Assembly: GCF_038070315.1 (NCBI RefSeq)
Contig: NZ_JBBPCC010000006.1
Span: 62,001 to 126,000 of the forward strand
From: Paenibacillus_G filicis
GTDB taxonomy: Bacteria > Bacillota > Bacilli > Paenibacillales > NBRC-103111
Reading direction: 5' to 3'
DNA length: 64,000 nucleotides
In this document: positions 49,812 to 59,461 of the stretch, piece after piece
Layout: every line of letters begins with the position of its first letter
How positions within the stretch are numbered: the stretch's first letter is position 1
Position numbers and translations under genes: made by a program
The notes under the pieces: model-generated
What the model was told of the DNA's origin: nothing
The model's database searches: none
The model's input: only the letters and a program-made list of their open reading frames with translations

Positions 49812-51362
49812 CTATTTATGCGTGCTTTTGTACCAGTCTGTCGCTTCCTTGATCACTTGATCGCCCCCGCGCTTCTTCCAATCATCGACGAATTTGTCGA
49901 ACGCGTCAAGCGATTCCTTGCCGGTCATAATTTTCGCCGCAAGCTCCAGCCAGAGGCCGTCTCTGCCAAGCTCGGGACGCGCTTGGAGCGTCGGCAGAGC
50001 GGGCATACCCAAGCCATCGTTATTCCGGCCTTCCTTGGCAGCTATATCCAACGCCTTCATGACCAGGTCGCCGGAAGGACGATTTTTCATAAACTCCACA
50101 TCACTCAGGTGGGAAGGCCCTACCAGCCGCAGCCAAGTCAAGTGCATTTCCTCCCGGAAGATATCTTCCTGCTTGTCCGGATATTTGTATTTGATTTTAC
50201 CGCCATCCAGCGTGTAGTCCTCGCCTTCGATGCCGTAAGTCAGAAACTTCTGGGCGTCGTCGGAATAAAACCAGTCTAGGAACTTGATCGCGTTTTCAGG
50301 ATTTTTCGTCGTTTTCGGGATGACCCATACGTTACCGCCAACGCTCGAGCCGATGCTTAAGCCGCCTTTGCCGTCTGGTCCGACCGGAGACGGGATAACC
50401 TCGATCTGCGCGCTCGGCGTTCCGGTTTTGACCTCAGCCGTCCATTTATCCGCCATTCTTGGGGAATGCGTCCATAACCCGACGATGCCCTGTGCTTTAA
50501 TTTTCGCGTCCCAGTCCTTCCCCTTCTGCACGAATACCTCATTGTCCAGCAGCTTTTGCTCATACAGCTTGCGGTAGACGGACAGCGCTTCCTTCATATT
50601 CGGACGGATGATGTTCGGGACCAGCTGCCCGTTCTCGAATTTCCAATCCGCCGGCAGCACGTCATAGGAGCCGAAGAAAGCTTCGGTAAACGCTAGCTTT
50701 TCCCGCCCGGAGAAAGGAATTTCGTCCGCTTTGCCGTTTCCGTTCGGGTCCTTCTCTTTAAACGCTTTCAACATCTCGATATATTCATCGATCGTTTTGG
50801 GCGGCTTGAGTCCGACCTTGTCCAGCCAATCCTTGCGCACCATCATCACGTTGCCGTTAGGCGTTGCATTTACGTTAGGCACCCCGTAGATTTTGCCGTC
50901 CTTGCTGACCGATGCGAAATCCCAGGCTTCCTTAGGAATATGCTTCTTCAGATTGGGGCCGTATTTATCGATCAAATCGTTCAGCGGGATCAGCACGCCC
51001 GTATCGATAGCGGGAGCGACCTCCGGCTTATTGATGCCATGCGTTTGCAGCAGGTCAGGCAGCTCGCCGCCGGCAAACAGCAGCGTCAGCTTCTGATCGA
51101 ATTCGCGATGCGGGATCAATTCCAACGTCACGTCCGTCTTGGAAATTTCGCGCAGCTTCTTCGTGTACTTGTCTTCATTAATATTTGCAGAGCCTTCGAT
51201 ATATTGAAGTCCCTCCGTGCCGATGCCGACCTTCAGCTTGGGCGGTTTTGCTTCGCCCTTGCCATCTGCTTGTCCTTGAGTGGGTTTCTCCGACGAGCAC
51301 CCCGCCAGTGCCCCTGCCGCCAAAGCTGCCGATAAGGCTAGTAAAGATATCTTTTTTCTCAT
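49812..51362 (-). CDS. Carbohydrate ABC transporter substrate-binding lipoprotein (large type)
   Basis: 516 aa. Lipobox LAGC with Cys near residue 22. The mature part has KTDVTLELIPHREFDQKLTL, GGELPDLLQTHGINKPE, a DPNGNGKADEIPFSG calcium-like loop (about 210-224) and FDKFVDDWKKRGGDQVIKEA near the end, typical of the LplA/YtcQ-type binding proteins of Paenibacillus, whose ligands are oligosaccharides of plant polysaccharides. It follows the two permease genes (40-nt gap). ATG with GAAGGGG. Confidence 0.93.
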   Translation of the reverse strand: MRKKISLLALSAALAAGALAGCSSEKPTQGQADGKGEAKPPKLKVGIGTEGLQYIEGSANINEDKYTKKLREISKTDVTLELIPHREFDQKLTLLFAGGELPDLLQTHGINKPEVAPAIDTGVLIPLNDLIDKYGPNLKKHIPKEAWDFASVSKDGKIYGVPNVNATPNGNVMMVRKDWLDKVGLKPPKTIDEYIEMLKAFKEKDPNGNGKADEIPFSGREKLAFTEAFFGSYDVLPADWKFENGQLVPNIIRPNMKEALSVYRKLYEQKLLDNEVFVQKGKDWDAKIKAQGIVGLWTHSPRMADKWTAEVKTGTPSAQIEVIPSPVGPDGKGGLSIGSSVGGNVWVIPKTTKNPENAIKFLDWFYSDDAQKFLTYGIEGEDYTLDGGKIKYKYPDKQEDIFREEMHLTWLRLVGPSHLSDVEFMKNRPSGDLVMKALDIAAKEGRNNDGLGMPALPTLQARPELGRDGLWLELAAKIMTGKESLDAFDKFVDDWKKRGGDQVIKEATDWYKSTHK

Positions 51363-51402
51363 GTACCCCTTCTCCTTTATACGTGAAATGAGAAACTATG
51401 GA

Positions 51403-52272
51403 TTAACCCTTGACTGATCCGATCATGGCGCCTTTAATAAAATGCTTCTGGATCAGAGGGTAGACCAACAAAATTGGGATGGTAGCGACCATTATCGTCG
51501 CCATTTTAATGCCTTCCATCGATTGCATCGTGACATTCACGCTCTGCATCAGCGCTTCCGCATCGCTGTCCACCAGCAGCTGACGAAGCTTGACCTGAAG
51601 CGGAAACAACCCGGGATCGCGAATGTACATGATCGCATTGAAATATCCATTCCAGTGCCCGACCGCGTAAAAGAGTCCGATCGTGCTCATCGACGGAAGG
51701 GACAGCGGAAGCACAATGCTCCACCAGGTGCGATATTCACCACAGCCGTCGATCCGGGCAGCTTCCACAAGCCCTTCGGGTATACTCCGGAAAAAGGAAA
51801 TCATAATAATCAGATTGAAAGCGCTTATTGTCCCGGGAATAACAAGCGCCCACAACGAGTTCAGCATGCCCAATGCCTTGACCAGCAAGTACCCCGGAAT
51901 CATCGGCACTTGAAAAATCATCGTAAACACAATCAGCATCAAAATAATAGAACGGCCCTTCAATTCATTTTTGGATAATCCGTAGGCCATCAGAGACGTA
52001 AACAGCAGGTTAAACAAAGTTCCCCCGACTGTCAAAGTCACAGTCACGCCGAATGACTTCCATATCGCCGCATTTTGAAGAACGGCTTTATAATTGATCA
52101 GCGTCCATTCAACCGGATAGATGCTGACGAGACCTTTGGATATGGCGCTGCCGCTGCTGAGCGAGCCCGCAAATATATGTAAGAACGGGAGCAGCATGGC
52201 CAGGGCGGTAAAAGTAAGAAACAAGTAGTTGCTATAAATAAAAGCGCGCCGTGATGTACTTTCCTTGATCAA
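51403..52272 (-). CDS. Carbohydrate ABC transporter permease (LplC/YtcP type)
   Basis: 289 aa with six membrane segments. The EAA loop EAARIDGCGEYRTWWSIVLPLSLP, here noted by its core EAARIDGCGEYRTW, contacts the shared MsmX-type ATPase, which is not encoded in this window. TTG start with GGGAGGG upstream. Works with the neighbouring permease and the lipoprotein encoded next. Its C-terminal PLIQKHFIKGAMIGSVKG tail is characteristic of this subfamily. Confidence 0.93.
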   Translation of the reverse strand: MIKESTSRRAFIYSNYLFLTFTALAMLLPFLHIFAGSLSSGSAISKGLVSIYPVEWTLINYKAVLQNAAIWKSFGVTVTLTVGGTLFNLLFTSLMAYGLSKNELKGRSIILMLIVFTMIFQVPMIPGYLLVKALGMLNSLWALVIPGTISAFNLIIMISFFRSIPEGLVEAARIDGCGEYRTWWSIVLPLSLPSMSTIGLFYAVGHWNGYFNAIMYIRDPGLFPLQVKLRQLLVDSDAEALMQSVNVTMQSMEGIKMATIMVATIPILLVYPLIQKHFIKGAMIGSVKG

Positions 52273-52297
52273 GGAAACACCCTCCCTTTCTCTGTCG

Positions 52298-53248
52298 TTA
52301 ATAAATCGATTCCCCGGTTGTCTTCTTGCTCAATCGGTTGGCGCCGACGACTAGTATAACTCCGACAAGCGATTTGAACAAACCGATAGCCGTTGAATAG
52401 CTGTACTGTCCGCCCAGCAGACCGATCCGGTAAATGTAGGTGTCGATAATTTCGCCGGTTTCCGTCACAAGCGGATTCAGCAGCATGTAGATTTGCTCGA
52501 AGCCCAAGTCGAGCACGTTGCCGATCCGCAGCAGCAGCAGCACCATAATGGTCGGAAGCAGCGAGGGCAGCGTAATGCTGAAAGCCTGCCGAAGCTTGCC
52601 CGCTCCGTCCACTTCGGCAGCTTCGTAAAGCTCCGGATTAATGCCTGCCAAGGCGGCTAAATAAATGATCGTCCCCCAGCCTACCTCTTTCCATATCCCA
52701 GAAATGACGACGATTGACCTGAAATAGCTTGGCTCCTGCATAAAAAATACGGGGTCCTTGCCGAGCCATTTCAAAACATCGTTCGCCATGCCCGAGCTCG
52801 GGGACAAGAAGTTGATGACAAGCCCTCCGACGATAACCCACGACAAGAAATGCGGAAGATAGAGCACGGTTTGCACCGTTCGTTTGAAAAACTGCTTGCG
52901 CACTTCGTTCATCAGCATGGCTAGCAGGATCGGAGCCGGGAAGCCAAGTACGATCTGGTACATGCTAATCAATACCGTATTTTTCAATACGCGAAGAAAT
53001 TCGGGATACGTAAACAAATTGTAAAAATGTTTCAGCCCCACGAACTTACTGCCGAATATTCCGTTAAACACGTTGTAATCCTGAAACGCGATCACGACGC
53101 CTGTAAGCGGAATATACTTGAATAAAACGAAGAAAATCAGTCCCGGGAGCACCATCGTATAGATTTGCCAATGCTTCAACAAATAAGGCGTCCGTTTGGC
53201 TGCTGGAGCGGAGAATGCGGGATTCGCTGCCGTCCTTTTAAGTGCCAT
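52298..53248 (-). CDS. Carbohydrate ABC transporter permease (LplB/YtcP partner)
   Basis: 316 aa, six membrane segments, with the EAA-type loop YEAAEVDGAGKLRQAFSITL and the subfamily tail NRLSKKTTGESIY. First gene of the permease-permease-binding protein-glycosidase unit. ATG with GGAGGAG. The ATPase of such systems is usually the multitask MsmX elsewhere in the genome. Confidence 0.93.
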   Translation of the reverse strand: MALKRTAANPAFSAPAAKRTPYLLKHWQIYTMVLPGLIFFVLFKYIPLTGVVIAFQDYNVFNGIFGSKFVGLKHFYNLFTYPEFLRVLKNTVLISMYQIVLGFPAPILLAMLMNEVRKQFFKRTVQTVLYLPHFLSWVIVGGLVINFLSPSSGMANDVLKWLGKDPVFFMQEPSYFRSIVVISGIWKEVGWGTIIYLAALAGINPELYEAAEVDGAGKLRQAFSITLPSLLPTIMVLLLLRIGNVLDLGFEQIYMLLNPLVTETGEIIDTYIYRIGLLGGQYSYSTAIGLFKSLVGVILVVGANRLSKKTTGESIY

Positions 53249-53277
53249 TGTGTATCTCCTCCCTCAATACGCTTTAT

Positions 53278-53292
53278 TGTAATCGCTATCAA
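53278..53292 (-). promoter_or_regulatory. cre-like (CcpA) site before the ABC operon
   Basis: On the minus strand TTGATAGCGATTACA matches the CcpA cre consensus WTGNAANCGNWNNCW except at one position. It lies 30-44 nt before the first permease start, suitable for catabolite repression. A single imperfect site, so tentative. Confidence 0.35.
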
Positions 53293-53380
53293 GTTCAGCT
53301 TCCATGTGTTTTGCTGCAATTTGTTGTGCTTTTTTGACCGAGATACATGTCTCTGACGGCTTCTATTTCCTTTACAATCC

Positions 53381-53416
53381 AAAAAAAACGCCCGGCAATT
53401 CACCGGACGTTTTTTT
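53381..53416. terminator. Terminator between YesMN genes and ABC operon
   Basis: ACGCCCGG and CCGGACGT stem, flanked by A on one side and T on the other, so active in both directions. It separates the response-regulator gene from the ABC operon, which thus needs its own promoter. Confidence 0.8.
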
Positions 53417-53483
53417 GGACGTGCCCTCCCCTTGTATGGCGGAGAGCATACATTTCGGCTGCTATTGCAGCCGGCGGCACTGC

Positions 53484-54542
53484 TTATTGCCCGAGTCGCT
53501 TCTTATATTCGTTCGGCGATAGGCCGCAAACCTTTTTAAACGACTTGGAGAAATGCGGGTAGTCGCTGTAGCCTACGGCGAACGCGACCTCGTAGGTTTT
53601 ACTATCGGCTTCCTTCAGCAGCTCCTTGGCCTTCGTCATCCGCAGCCTGATCAAGTAATCAATGAAGCTTAGGCCCAGCTCCTCCTTGAAGCATCTGCTG
53701 AAATAAGAATCGGACATTCCGGCTTCGTTCGCCGCCTGGGACAGCGACAAATGCTCATTCGTGTATTGAGCGTCGATAAACTGTACAGCCCTCTGGATGC
53801 CTTGAAACTGCCCCCAGCTTCTCATCCCCCGAATTTGCTCCGAATAGGCTTTTATGATGCGACCGGCTTGCAGCAACACCTCATCCGCAGCACCCGCTGC
53901 CAGCGTTAGTAAAGGCTTGGGCAGCTCCTGCAGCTTCCCTCCGCTCTGCGCGACAAGCTCTGCTTCGGCCAGTACAAGCGCGTCCTCCAGCCGCTCGGCG
54001 CACTGCGCAGGAGGCAAACCGCGGTTCATCAGCTGCCGGACATACCCGCTCAGCTGCTGCAGAGCTTCCGGATCGCGGGCCGTCCACAAATAGTCAGCGA
54101 GCAAGGCCGCGGTTTCCCGGCATTCCCGTAATCTCTGCCCCCGTTCCTGCCGGTTTCTGCCTTTTTGATTCAGCCGATCCGCCGTTTTCGCGAGCAGCTC
54201 CTCCAACAGTTCTTGGCGAACTGGTTTCAATACATAGTCCATAATTCCGTAGCGCATCGCCTGCTGGGCATACCCGAAATCGTCATAGCCGGATAAAATA
54301 ATAATTTCCGGCTCCAGCCCCCGGGAGCGGATCTGTCCGATCAGCTCCAGACCATCCATAACCGGCATACTGATATCCGTGATGATAAGGTCCGGCTTCA
54401 ACCGCTCCCAGAGCGACAACGCCTCGCCCCCGTCCTCCGCCTCGCCGCATACCTGAAACCCGTGCCCGCTTCCGTTGATCAGCTTCGTCAAGCTTCGCTT
54501 GATCATCACCTCGTCATCGACAATTAAAGCGCTATACATCAT
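53484..54542 (-). CDS. YesN-type response regulator with AraC output domain
   Basis: 352 aa. REC domain 1-120 with ALIVDDEVMIKRSL, phospho-acceptor Asp in IITDISMPVMDGLELI (near residue 56) and LKPVRQELL. The C-terminal two AraC helix-turn-helix units (about 250-352) include LSLSQAANEAGMSDSYFSRC and YEVAFAVGYSDYPHFSKSFK. It is activated by the sensor kinase encoded just upstream (11-nt overlap) and very probably turns on the sugar ABC operon. Start alternative one codon later. Confidence 0.95.
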   Translation of the reverse strand: MMYSALIVDDEVMIKRSLTKLINGSGHGFQVCGEAEDGGEALSLWERLKPDLIITDISMPVMDGLELIGQIRSRGLEPEIIILSGYDDFGYAQQAMRYGIMDYVLKPVRQELLEELLAKTADRLNQKGRNRQERGQRLRECRETAALLADYLWTARDPEALQQLSGYVRQLMNRGLPPAQCAERLEDALVLAEAELVAQSGGKLQELPKPLLTLAAGAADEVLLQAGRIIKAYSEQIRGMRSWGQFQGIQRAVQFIDAQYTNEHLSLSQAANEAGMSDSYFSRCFKEELGLSFIDYLIRLRMTKAKELLKEADSKTYEVAFAVGYSDYPHFSKSFKKVCGLSPNEYKKRLGQ

Positions 54543-56385
54543 GGTTTCCCCCTTCTTCCTTATGCCAAGCCGAACACTTAAGCCGCATCTCGATGATCGT
54601 CCCCAGCGTTCCTGACCTCACGATTCGCAATCCGTAAGGCTGCCCGAAGCTGATCCGCAGCCGCTGATGCACATTCCACAGACCGATCGTATCGAAGCAG
54701 CCGCTGACGCCATTTTCCAGCCGTCCGTCTGCATTGCGCATTCCTCCGGTGTCATCAGTATGGGAATCTCCGGCAAACGCGATATTGTAACGCTCCATCA
54801 GCCTGCTATCCATGCCTTGGCCCCTGTCTTCGATACGCAGGATATAATCTTCATCCTCCATATATCCGAATAGGCCGATATAACTTGGTTTTTGCTTATG
54901 CGCTTGGTAACCGTGCTTGAAAGCGTTCTCGACAATCGGTTGAATGATCAGCCGGATGGCCTGAACCTGCGATAGCAGCGACTCATCGACATCCAGCTCG
55001 ACCTGCAGCGACTGGAACCGCTCCTGCTGAATGTTCAAATAGGTCCGGATATACCGGATTTCGTCCAGAAGGGACACCGCCTGGCCCGGATTACTGATGC
55101 TGTAACGGAAAATATCCGCCAGCGAAGTCGCCATCCGGCTTATCGGCTTCACTTCCTCGACAATGGCATATGAATTAATAATCTCCAGCGTATTGTATAA
55201 AAAATGCGGATTAATTTGGGATTGCATCGCCTGCAGCGCGGATTCACGCTGACGTATTTCCATCTCCTGCTCCTTCATCCGGGACGTCTGCACCTCGTCG
55301 AGCAGCCGGCGGATTTCACCGACCATCCGGTTGAAGCCCTTATTTAAAGCGCCCAACTCGTCGTTTCGCCTCTCTGGCGCTTTCACGTTCAAATCCCCGT
55401 CCTCGGCTCGCCGCATCAACCGCTGCAGATGAAGCAGCGACTGCGTCAAATAAAGCGAGAAGCCCCCGGTCAGCATCAGAGCAAGACCGACAAGCAGCAG
55501 CCCGACCCACACGGTAATATTCCGAAGCCCTATCATCCCCTGATTTAATTCCTGGAGCGATACTTCGGATACGAGCGTCCAGCCCGTCTTTTCGGATTTC
55601 TCGTAAATAATAAGCCGATTATCGTCCTGCGCCTTTTCCACAAAATGACCGTTTTGGCTCACCGCCAGCCGGTGGCCCAGCTCGGGAGTCATCGCGTAAC
55701 TCCCCCATTTTTGCCGATTGGGGTGGTACACAATATTCCCCTCCTCATTCATAACCCAGACGAAGCCGGTTTCTCCGAGCTTGATTTTCTCGCAAATTTT
55801 GATGATTTCGTTGAGCCTGAGGTAGACGATCAGCAGGCCGTTCGACTGGTAGGAAACCGTATCCAGAAACTTGCGGGCAATCGTCAGCACCGGGGTGGCC
55901 TCCATATACTCGATGCCCACCACGCGATAGTTGCGCTCGCCGAGCAACGCGTCCTTGTACTGCTCGTAGCTTTCCCTTCCGGCGATCGAGCTGTAGCTAG
56001 CGGTAGCGATACCATTTTTGGACACGATGGATAATCCATAAATATCGGGTCGTCCGAACGTAATGCTCGGGAACAGCTCCTCGGACATTTTTTTGTTCGT
56101 TAGATACCGGTCATATTGATCCTCAGGGTTCAGCTTCATAAACGATTGAATCTGCGGATGCAGCAGCAGCGGATACGTCAGCCTGTCGAGATCGGAGAAA
56201 TAGCCGTCCAGCTGGTAATTGATTTGCCCCATCAGCTGTTCACTATAATCGATTGCATTTTTTTCGATGCTCTGTGATGCTTTTTCGAACCATAGTGTGC
56301 CAAATAACAGGAGCGGAACACACAAAAAGAATAAAATAAGCAAAACGAGCTTTGTTTTAATCGATAGCGCTTTCTTAAGAATCAT
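54532..56385 (-). CDS. YesM-type sensor histidine kinase
   Basis: 617 aa. Membrane segments at about 10-30 and 290-312 flank an extracellular dCache sensor. A HAMP domain (about 315-367), the His_kinase motif QINPHFLYNTLEIIN (phospho-His near 405) and HATPase boxes (IVENAFKHG, LRIEDRGQGMD) follow. It overlaps its response regulator gene by 11 nt. Binding of a sugar or of loaded binding protein outside is the usual trigger in this family. ATG start. Confidence 0.95.
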   Translation of the reverse strand: MILKKALSIKTKLVLLILFFLCVPLLLFGTLWFEKASQSIEKNAIDYSEQLMGQINYQLDGYFSDLDRLTYPLLLHPQIQSFMKLNPEDQYDRYLTNKKMSEELFPSITFGRPDIYGLSIVSKNGIATASYSSIAGRESYEQYKDALLGERNYRVVGIEYMEATPVLTIARKFLDTVSYQSNGLLIVYLRLNEIIKICEKIKLGETGFVWVMNEEGNIVYHPNRQKWGSYAMTPELGHRLAVSQNGHFVEKAQDDNRLIIYEKSEKTGWTLVSEVSLQELNQGMIGLRNITVWVGLLLVGLALMLTGGFSLYLTQSLLHLQRLMRRAEDGDLNVKAPERRNDELGALNKGFNRMVGEIRRLLDEVQTSRMKEQEMEIRQRESALQAMQSQINPHFLYNTLEIINSYAIVEEVKPISRMATSLADIFRYSISNPGQAVSLLDEIRYIRTYLNIQQERFQSLQVELDVDESLLSQVQAIRLIIQPIVENAFKHGYQAHKQKPSYIGLFGYMEDEDYILRIEDRGQGMDSRLMERYNIAFAGDSHTDDTGGMRNADGRLENGVSGCFDTIGLWNVHQRLRISFGQPYGLRIVRSGTLGTIIEMRLKCSAWHKEEGGNHDV

Positions 56386-56427
56386 ATCCCCACCCGCCGC
56401 ATGTTGAAGTCGATATAGTTTCTAAGA

Positions 56428-57276
56428 TTAGCATGAATTGGAGCTAGAGGGAATAGTCTGGCTCGCAGTTTTATTTTTACCTCTCCGATATTCAGACGGG
56501 GAAATCCCGACAACGGCTCTGAAGGTCGAAGAAAAATAATGCTGGTCCGCAAAGTTCAATTTGACGGAGATTTCATTGATATTGAGATGAGTATTCAGTA
56601 AATATTGCTTGGCAAGCTCGATTTTGTGTTTGCGGAAATACGCATAGGGAGTAATCCCATACGTTTCGCGAAACAGCTTGATGATATAGTTTTTCGAATA
56701 GCCGAGCTGTGTACTCACATCGTTCATATCTAGCCTGTTTTCAATGTTTACATCCAGGCATAGCTTGATCTGTTCCGCAGCAGAGAGCATTTTATGCTCC
56801 AAATGGTTTTTTACATGTAACACGATTTTCAACAGCATGACGGAGACTTCATCGATCAATTCGGAATAACTCTTATCCCTAGCGGATGAGATATTGATGA
56901 TTTCATTCATATAGGAAAGTATATTGCAGTCCTTGATGATATACGTATCTGCTGGCAAATACCGCTTAAACAAATATTCGGCCAAGTCCCCCTTAAAAAC
57001 AATCCAAATTTTAGTCCACGGATGATCTTCACTGGAATAATACAGGTGATCGCTGTTTGGAGTTAGAATATAGACGTCATTTTTTTGGGGGTACAAGGTT
57101 TGGGAATTAATCTCCAAAACCCCATTGCCATCGATGATGTATTCGAACGAATACAGCTCCTCCCCATGCCGTTCAATCCGGTAATTTTTATCACAATAAG
57201 AGATTCCCGACATAATAACATTCAGCGGAAACGCAGAATCACACATATGCCAAAAGTTATAAATTTCTTCACGCAT
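56428..57276 (-). CDS. AraC family regulator with cupin sensor domain
   Basis: 282 aa. N-terminal cupin-like ligand part (about 10-130: EELYSFEYIIDGNGVLEINS, LYPQKNDVYILTPNSDHLYY) and two C-terminal helix-turn-helix motifs (MNDVSTQLGYSKNYIIKLFR; INEISVKLNFADQHYFSSTF). ATG at 57276 with GAGG upstream is preferred over an in-frame GTG. It is divergent from the glutaminase-like gene and likely controls it. A short palindrome, TATCATTATGATA (57324-57336), in the shared control region could be its site. Confidence 0.9.
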   Translation of the reverse strand: MREEIYNFWHMCDSAFPLNVIMSGISYCDKNYRIERHGEELYSFEYIIDGNGVLEINSQTLYPQKNDVYILTPNSDHLYYSSEDHPWTKIWIVFKGDLAEYLFKRYLPADTYIIKDCNILSYMNEIINISSARDKSYSELIDEVSVMLLKIVLHVKNHLEHKMLSAAEQIKLCLDVNIENRLDMNDVSTQLGYSKNYIIKLFRETYGITPYAYFRKHKIELAKQYLLNTHLNINEISVKLNFADQHYFSSTFRAVVGISPSEYRRGKNKTASQTIPSSSNSC

Positions 57277-57323
57277 GATGATAATCCTCACAATTCAAAT
57301 GATTTCTCCTATTATTATAACCC

Positions 57324-57336
57324 TATCATTATGATA
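57324..57336. promoter_or_regulatory. Palindrome in the AraC/glutaminase divergent region
   Basis: TATCATTATGATA, a near-perfect 6-1-6 palindrome midway between the two divergent starts. Candidate operator; no experimental basis. Confidence 0.3.
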
Positions 57337-57407
57337 AATTAAACTACAAGCAGCACAAAAATTATTGTAACTATATCGAATTCAAGGAGAAAACAGGAGG
57401 AATTAAC

Positions 57408-59321
57408 ATGAATTTGCGCGCGCCAGCTGTTCCGCTTATTACCGTAGATCCTTATTTTTCCGTTTGGTCGATGGCAGACAGATTGAATGAATCGGACACC
57501 CTGCATTGGACGGGTAAACCTCACCGAATGACGGGCACGGCTGCCATCGATGGCAAAGACTATCTGTTTATGGGCGATACGCCAAACAGCCTGAAAATGA
57601 ATCAAACGAATTTAAACATTACGGCACTCTCATCCAGTTACCGCTTTGAATGTGATGAGATTCAATTAGAAGTTACCTTTACCACACCTCTTCTATTGGA
57701 TGATTTGAAGCTGATGTCCAGACCCGTATCTTATATCTATACGAAAGCTTCCAGCAAGGACGGGAAAAATCATCATGTGACGATTACCATTACGGTGGAT
57801 GACGAGCTAAGCCAAAATTTAAAATATGAATTCCCAACCGAATACACCGATCTTAGCGAGCCGGCCTTTGCTTGCGGCAGGGTGGGCAGTAAGACCCAGC
57901 GAATATTAAATGCAGCTGGAGATGACCTTAGAATCAACTGGGGATACCTCTATCTGGCGTCCAATCATGATCAGGCCTCGGTAACGGCTACGGCCAGCAC
58001 CCATGCATATGGTACCTTAAACCATACACTTGCATTATCGATCCCGCTCGATACAGAACAGAACTCTGAAGGACTTTTTGCTGTCGCTTACGACGATATC
58101 AAGTCGATTGAATATTTCCATGAGCCGCTAAATGCTTATTGGAAAAAGGACGGCCAAACCATCGAGGAAGCTATTCAGCAAACGCTGAGCGAATATGATT
58201 CGCTTTCCAAGAAATGCGAGCTTTTTTCTTCCAAGCTGGTTCAGGATGCCACGGAATCAGGCAATGAAAAATATGCGGAGCTGCTATCCCTTGCCTACCG
58301 GCAGGCTATTGCAGCACATAAAGTTTGTGTGGATCCAAGCGGAGATGTGCTGTTTATTTCCAAAGAAAATTTCAGTAACGGTTGTGCCGCCACCGTCGAC
58401 GTGACCTACCCTTCTATCCCTCTATTTTTGTTATATAACCCTGAGCTTGTTAAAGGGATGCTAAGACCGATTTTCAAGTATGCCTCCATGGATGTTTGGC
58501 ATTACGACTTTGCTCCCCACGATGTGGGAACCTATCCCCTCCTGAACGGACAGGTATACAGCCATGGTACATGCCCGACTTGGCAGATGCCGGTGGAGGA
58601 ATGCGGCAATATGCTGATCTGTATGGCGGCGGTCGCGCTTGCTGAAAAAGACGTCTCGTTCGCTCAGGAGAATTGGAGTCATCTTGAGAAATGGTGCCAG
58701 TACCTCATCGACAACGGTGTAGATCCGGATAACCAGCTGTGTACGGACGATTTCGCGGGACATCTGGCTCATAACTGCAATCTGTCGATCAAAGCCATCA
58801 TGGGGATCGCCAGCTTCTCCATATTGAACCGCCTGGCCGGAAATGAGGAGAAGGCAGAGGAGCTGCTGAGGATTGCCGGCTCCATGGTTGACAAATGGCT
58901 GGCTATGGCCGCCAATGAAGACGGGACATTCCGTCTGGCCTTTGACCAACCAGGCTCCTTCAGTATGAAATACAATGCCGTATGGGATCACATTTTCGGT
59001 CTGAACTTATTCCCTCAAGATACCTTTAAGACAGAGACGAAAGCCTATATCGAGAAGCATTCCGGCCCTTACGGCCTCATGCTGGATAGCCGCAACACCT
59101 ATACCAAGTCGGATTGGCTGGTGTGGAGCGCCACGCTTTGTGACAACAAGGAAGACTTTACTACGCTGGTGGATCGTCTGTGGCTTGCGTATCATGAATC
59201 GGAAAGCCGGGTCCCGATGACGGATTTTTACTCGGCGGTAACCGCGAAAATAGAAAGCTTCCAAAACAGGTCCGTACAGGGCGGGCTATTCATGAAGCTG
59301 CTGATTGACAAAGGAATTTAA
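57408..59321 (+). CDS. DUF4965/DUF1793 glutaminase-like (GtaA family) protein, cytosolic
   Basis: 637 aa, no signal peptide. N-terminal beta-sandwich (DUF5127, about 1-230; starts RAPAVPLITVDPYFSVWSMA), a central DUF4965 segment with ELLSLAYRQAIAAHKV, and a C-terminal (alpha/alpha)6 barrel with VDVTYPSIPLFLLYNPELVK, HYDFAPHDVGTYPLLNGQVY, CTDDFAGHLAHNCNLSIKAI and YTKSDWLVWSATLC, all conserved in fungal glutaminase A and many bacterial homologues. The bacterial members are more likely glycosidases; context (AraC, sugar uptake) supports carbohydrate metabolism. AGGAGG start. Confidence 0.85.
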   Translation: MNLRAPAVPLITVDPYFSVWSMADRLNESDTLHWTGKPHRMTGTAAIDGKDYLFMGDTPNSLKMNQTNLNITALSSSYRFECDEIQLEVTFTTPLLLDDLKLMSRPVSYIYTKASSKDGKNHHVTITITVDDELSQNLKYEFPTEYTDLSEPAFACGRVGSKTQRILNAAGDDLRINWGYLYLASNHDQASVTATASTHAYGTLNHTLALSIPLDTEQNSEGLFAVAYDDIKSIEYFHEPLNAYWKKDGQTIEEAIQQTLSEYDSLSKKCELFSSKLVQDATESGNEKYAELLSLAYRQAIAAHKVCVDPSGDVLFISKENFSNGCAATVDVTYPSIPLFLLYNPELVKGMLRPIFKYASMDVWHYDFAPHDVGTYPLLNGQVYSHGTCPTWQMPVEECGNMLICMAAVALAEKDVSFAQENWSHLEKWCQYLIDNGVDPDNQLCTDDFAGHLAHNCNLSIKAIMGIASFSILNRLAGNEEKAEELLRIAGSMVDKWLAMAANEDGTFRLAFDQPGSFSMKYNAVWDHIFGLNLFPQDTFKTETKAYIEKHSGPYGLMLDSRNTYTKSDWLVWSATLCDNKEDFTTLVDRLWLAYHESESRVPMTDFYSAVTAKIESFQNRSVQGGLFMKLLIDKGI

Positions 59322-59331
59322 TATGTATTGT

Positions 59332-59356
59332 GCCAGATCTACTCCGTAGATCTGGC
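59332..59356 (+). terminator. Hairpin after the glutaminase-like gene
   Basis: GCCAGATCTAC, loop TCC, GTAGATCTGGC followed by a T/C-rich stretch. Acts on the plus strand. Confidence 0.65.
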
Positions 59357-59384
59357 TCCTTCTATTTGGGCGGCGAATAAAAAA

Positions 59385-59432
59385 CCTCAAGTTCTGAGAG
59401 ACCACGATGGATGGGGCTCTCAGAACTTGAGG
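59385..59432 (-). terminator. Long terminator after the second binding-protein gene
   Basis: CCTCAAGTTCTGAGAG and CTCTCAGAACTTGAGG: a perfect 16-bp stem; on the minus strand followed by TTTTTTATT. Confidence 0.9.
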
Positions 59433-59461
59433 ACTATGGTTGCGACTATGTCTATCGAATT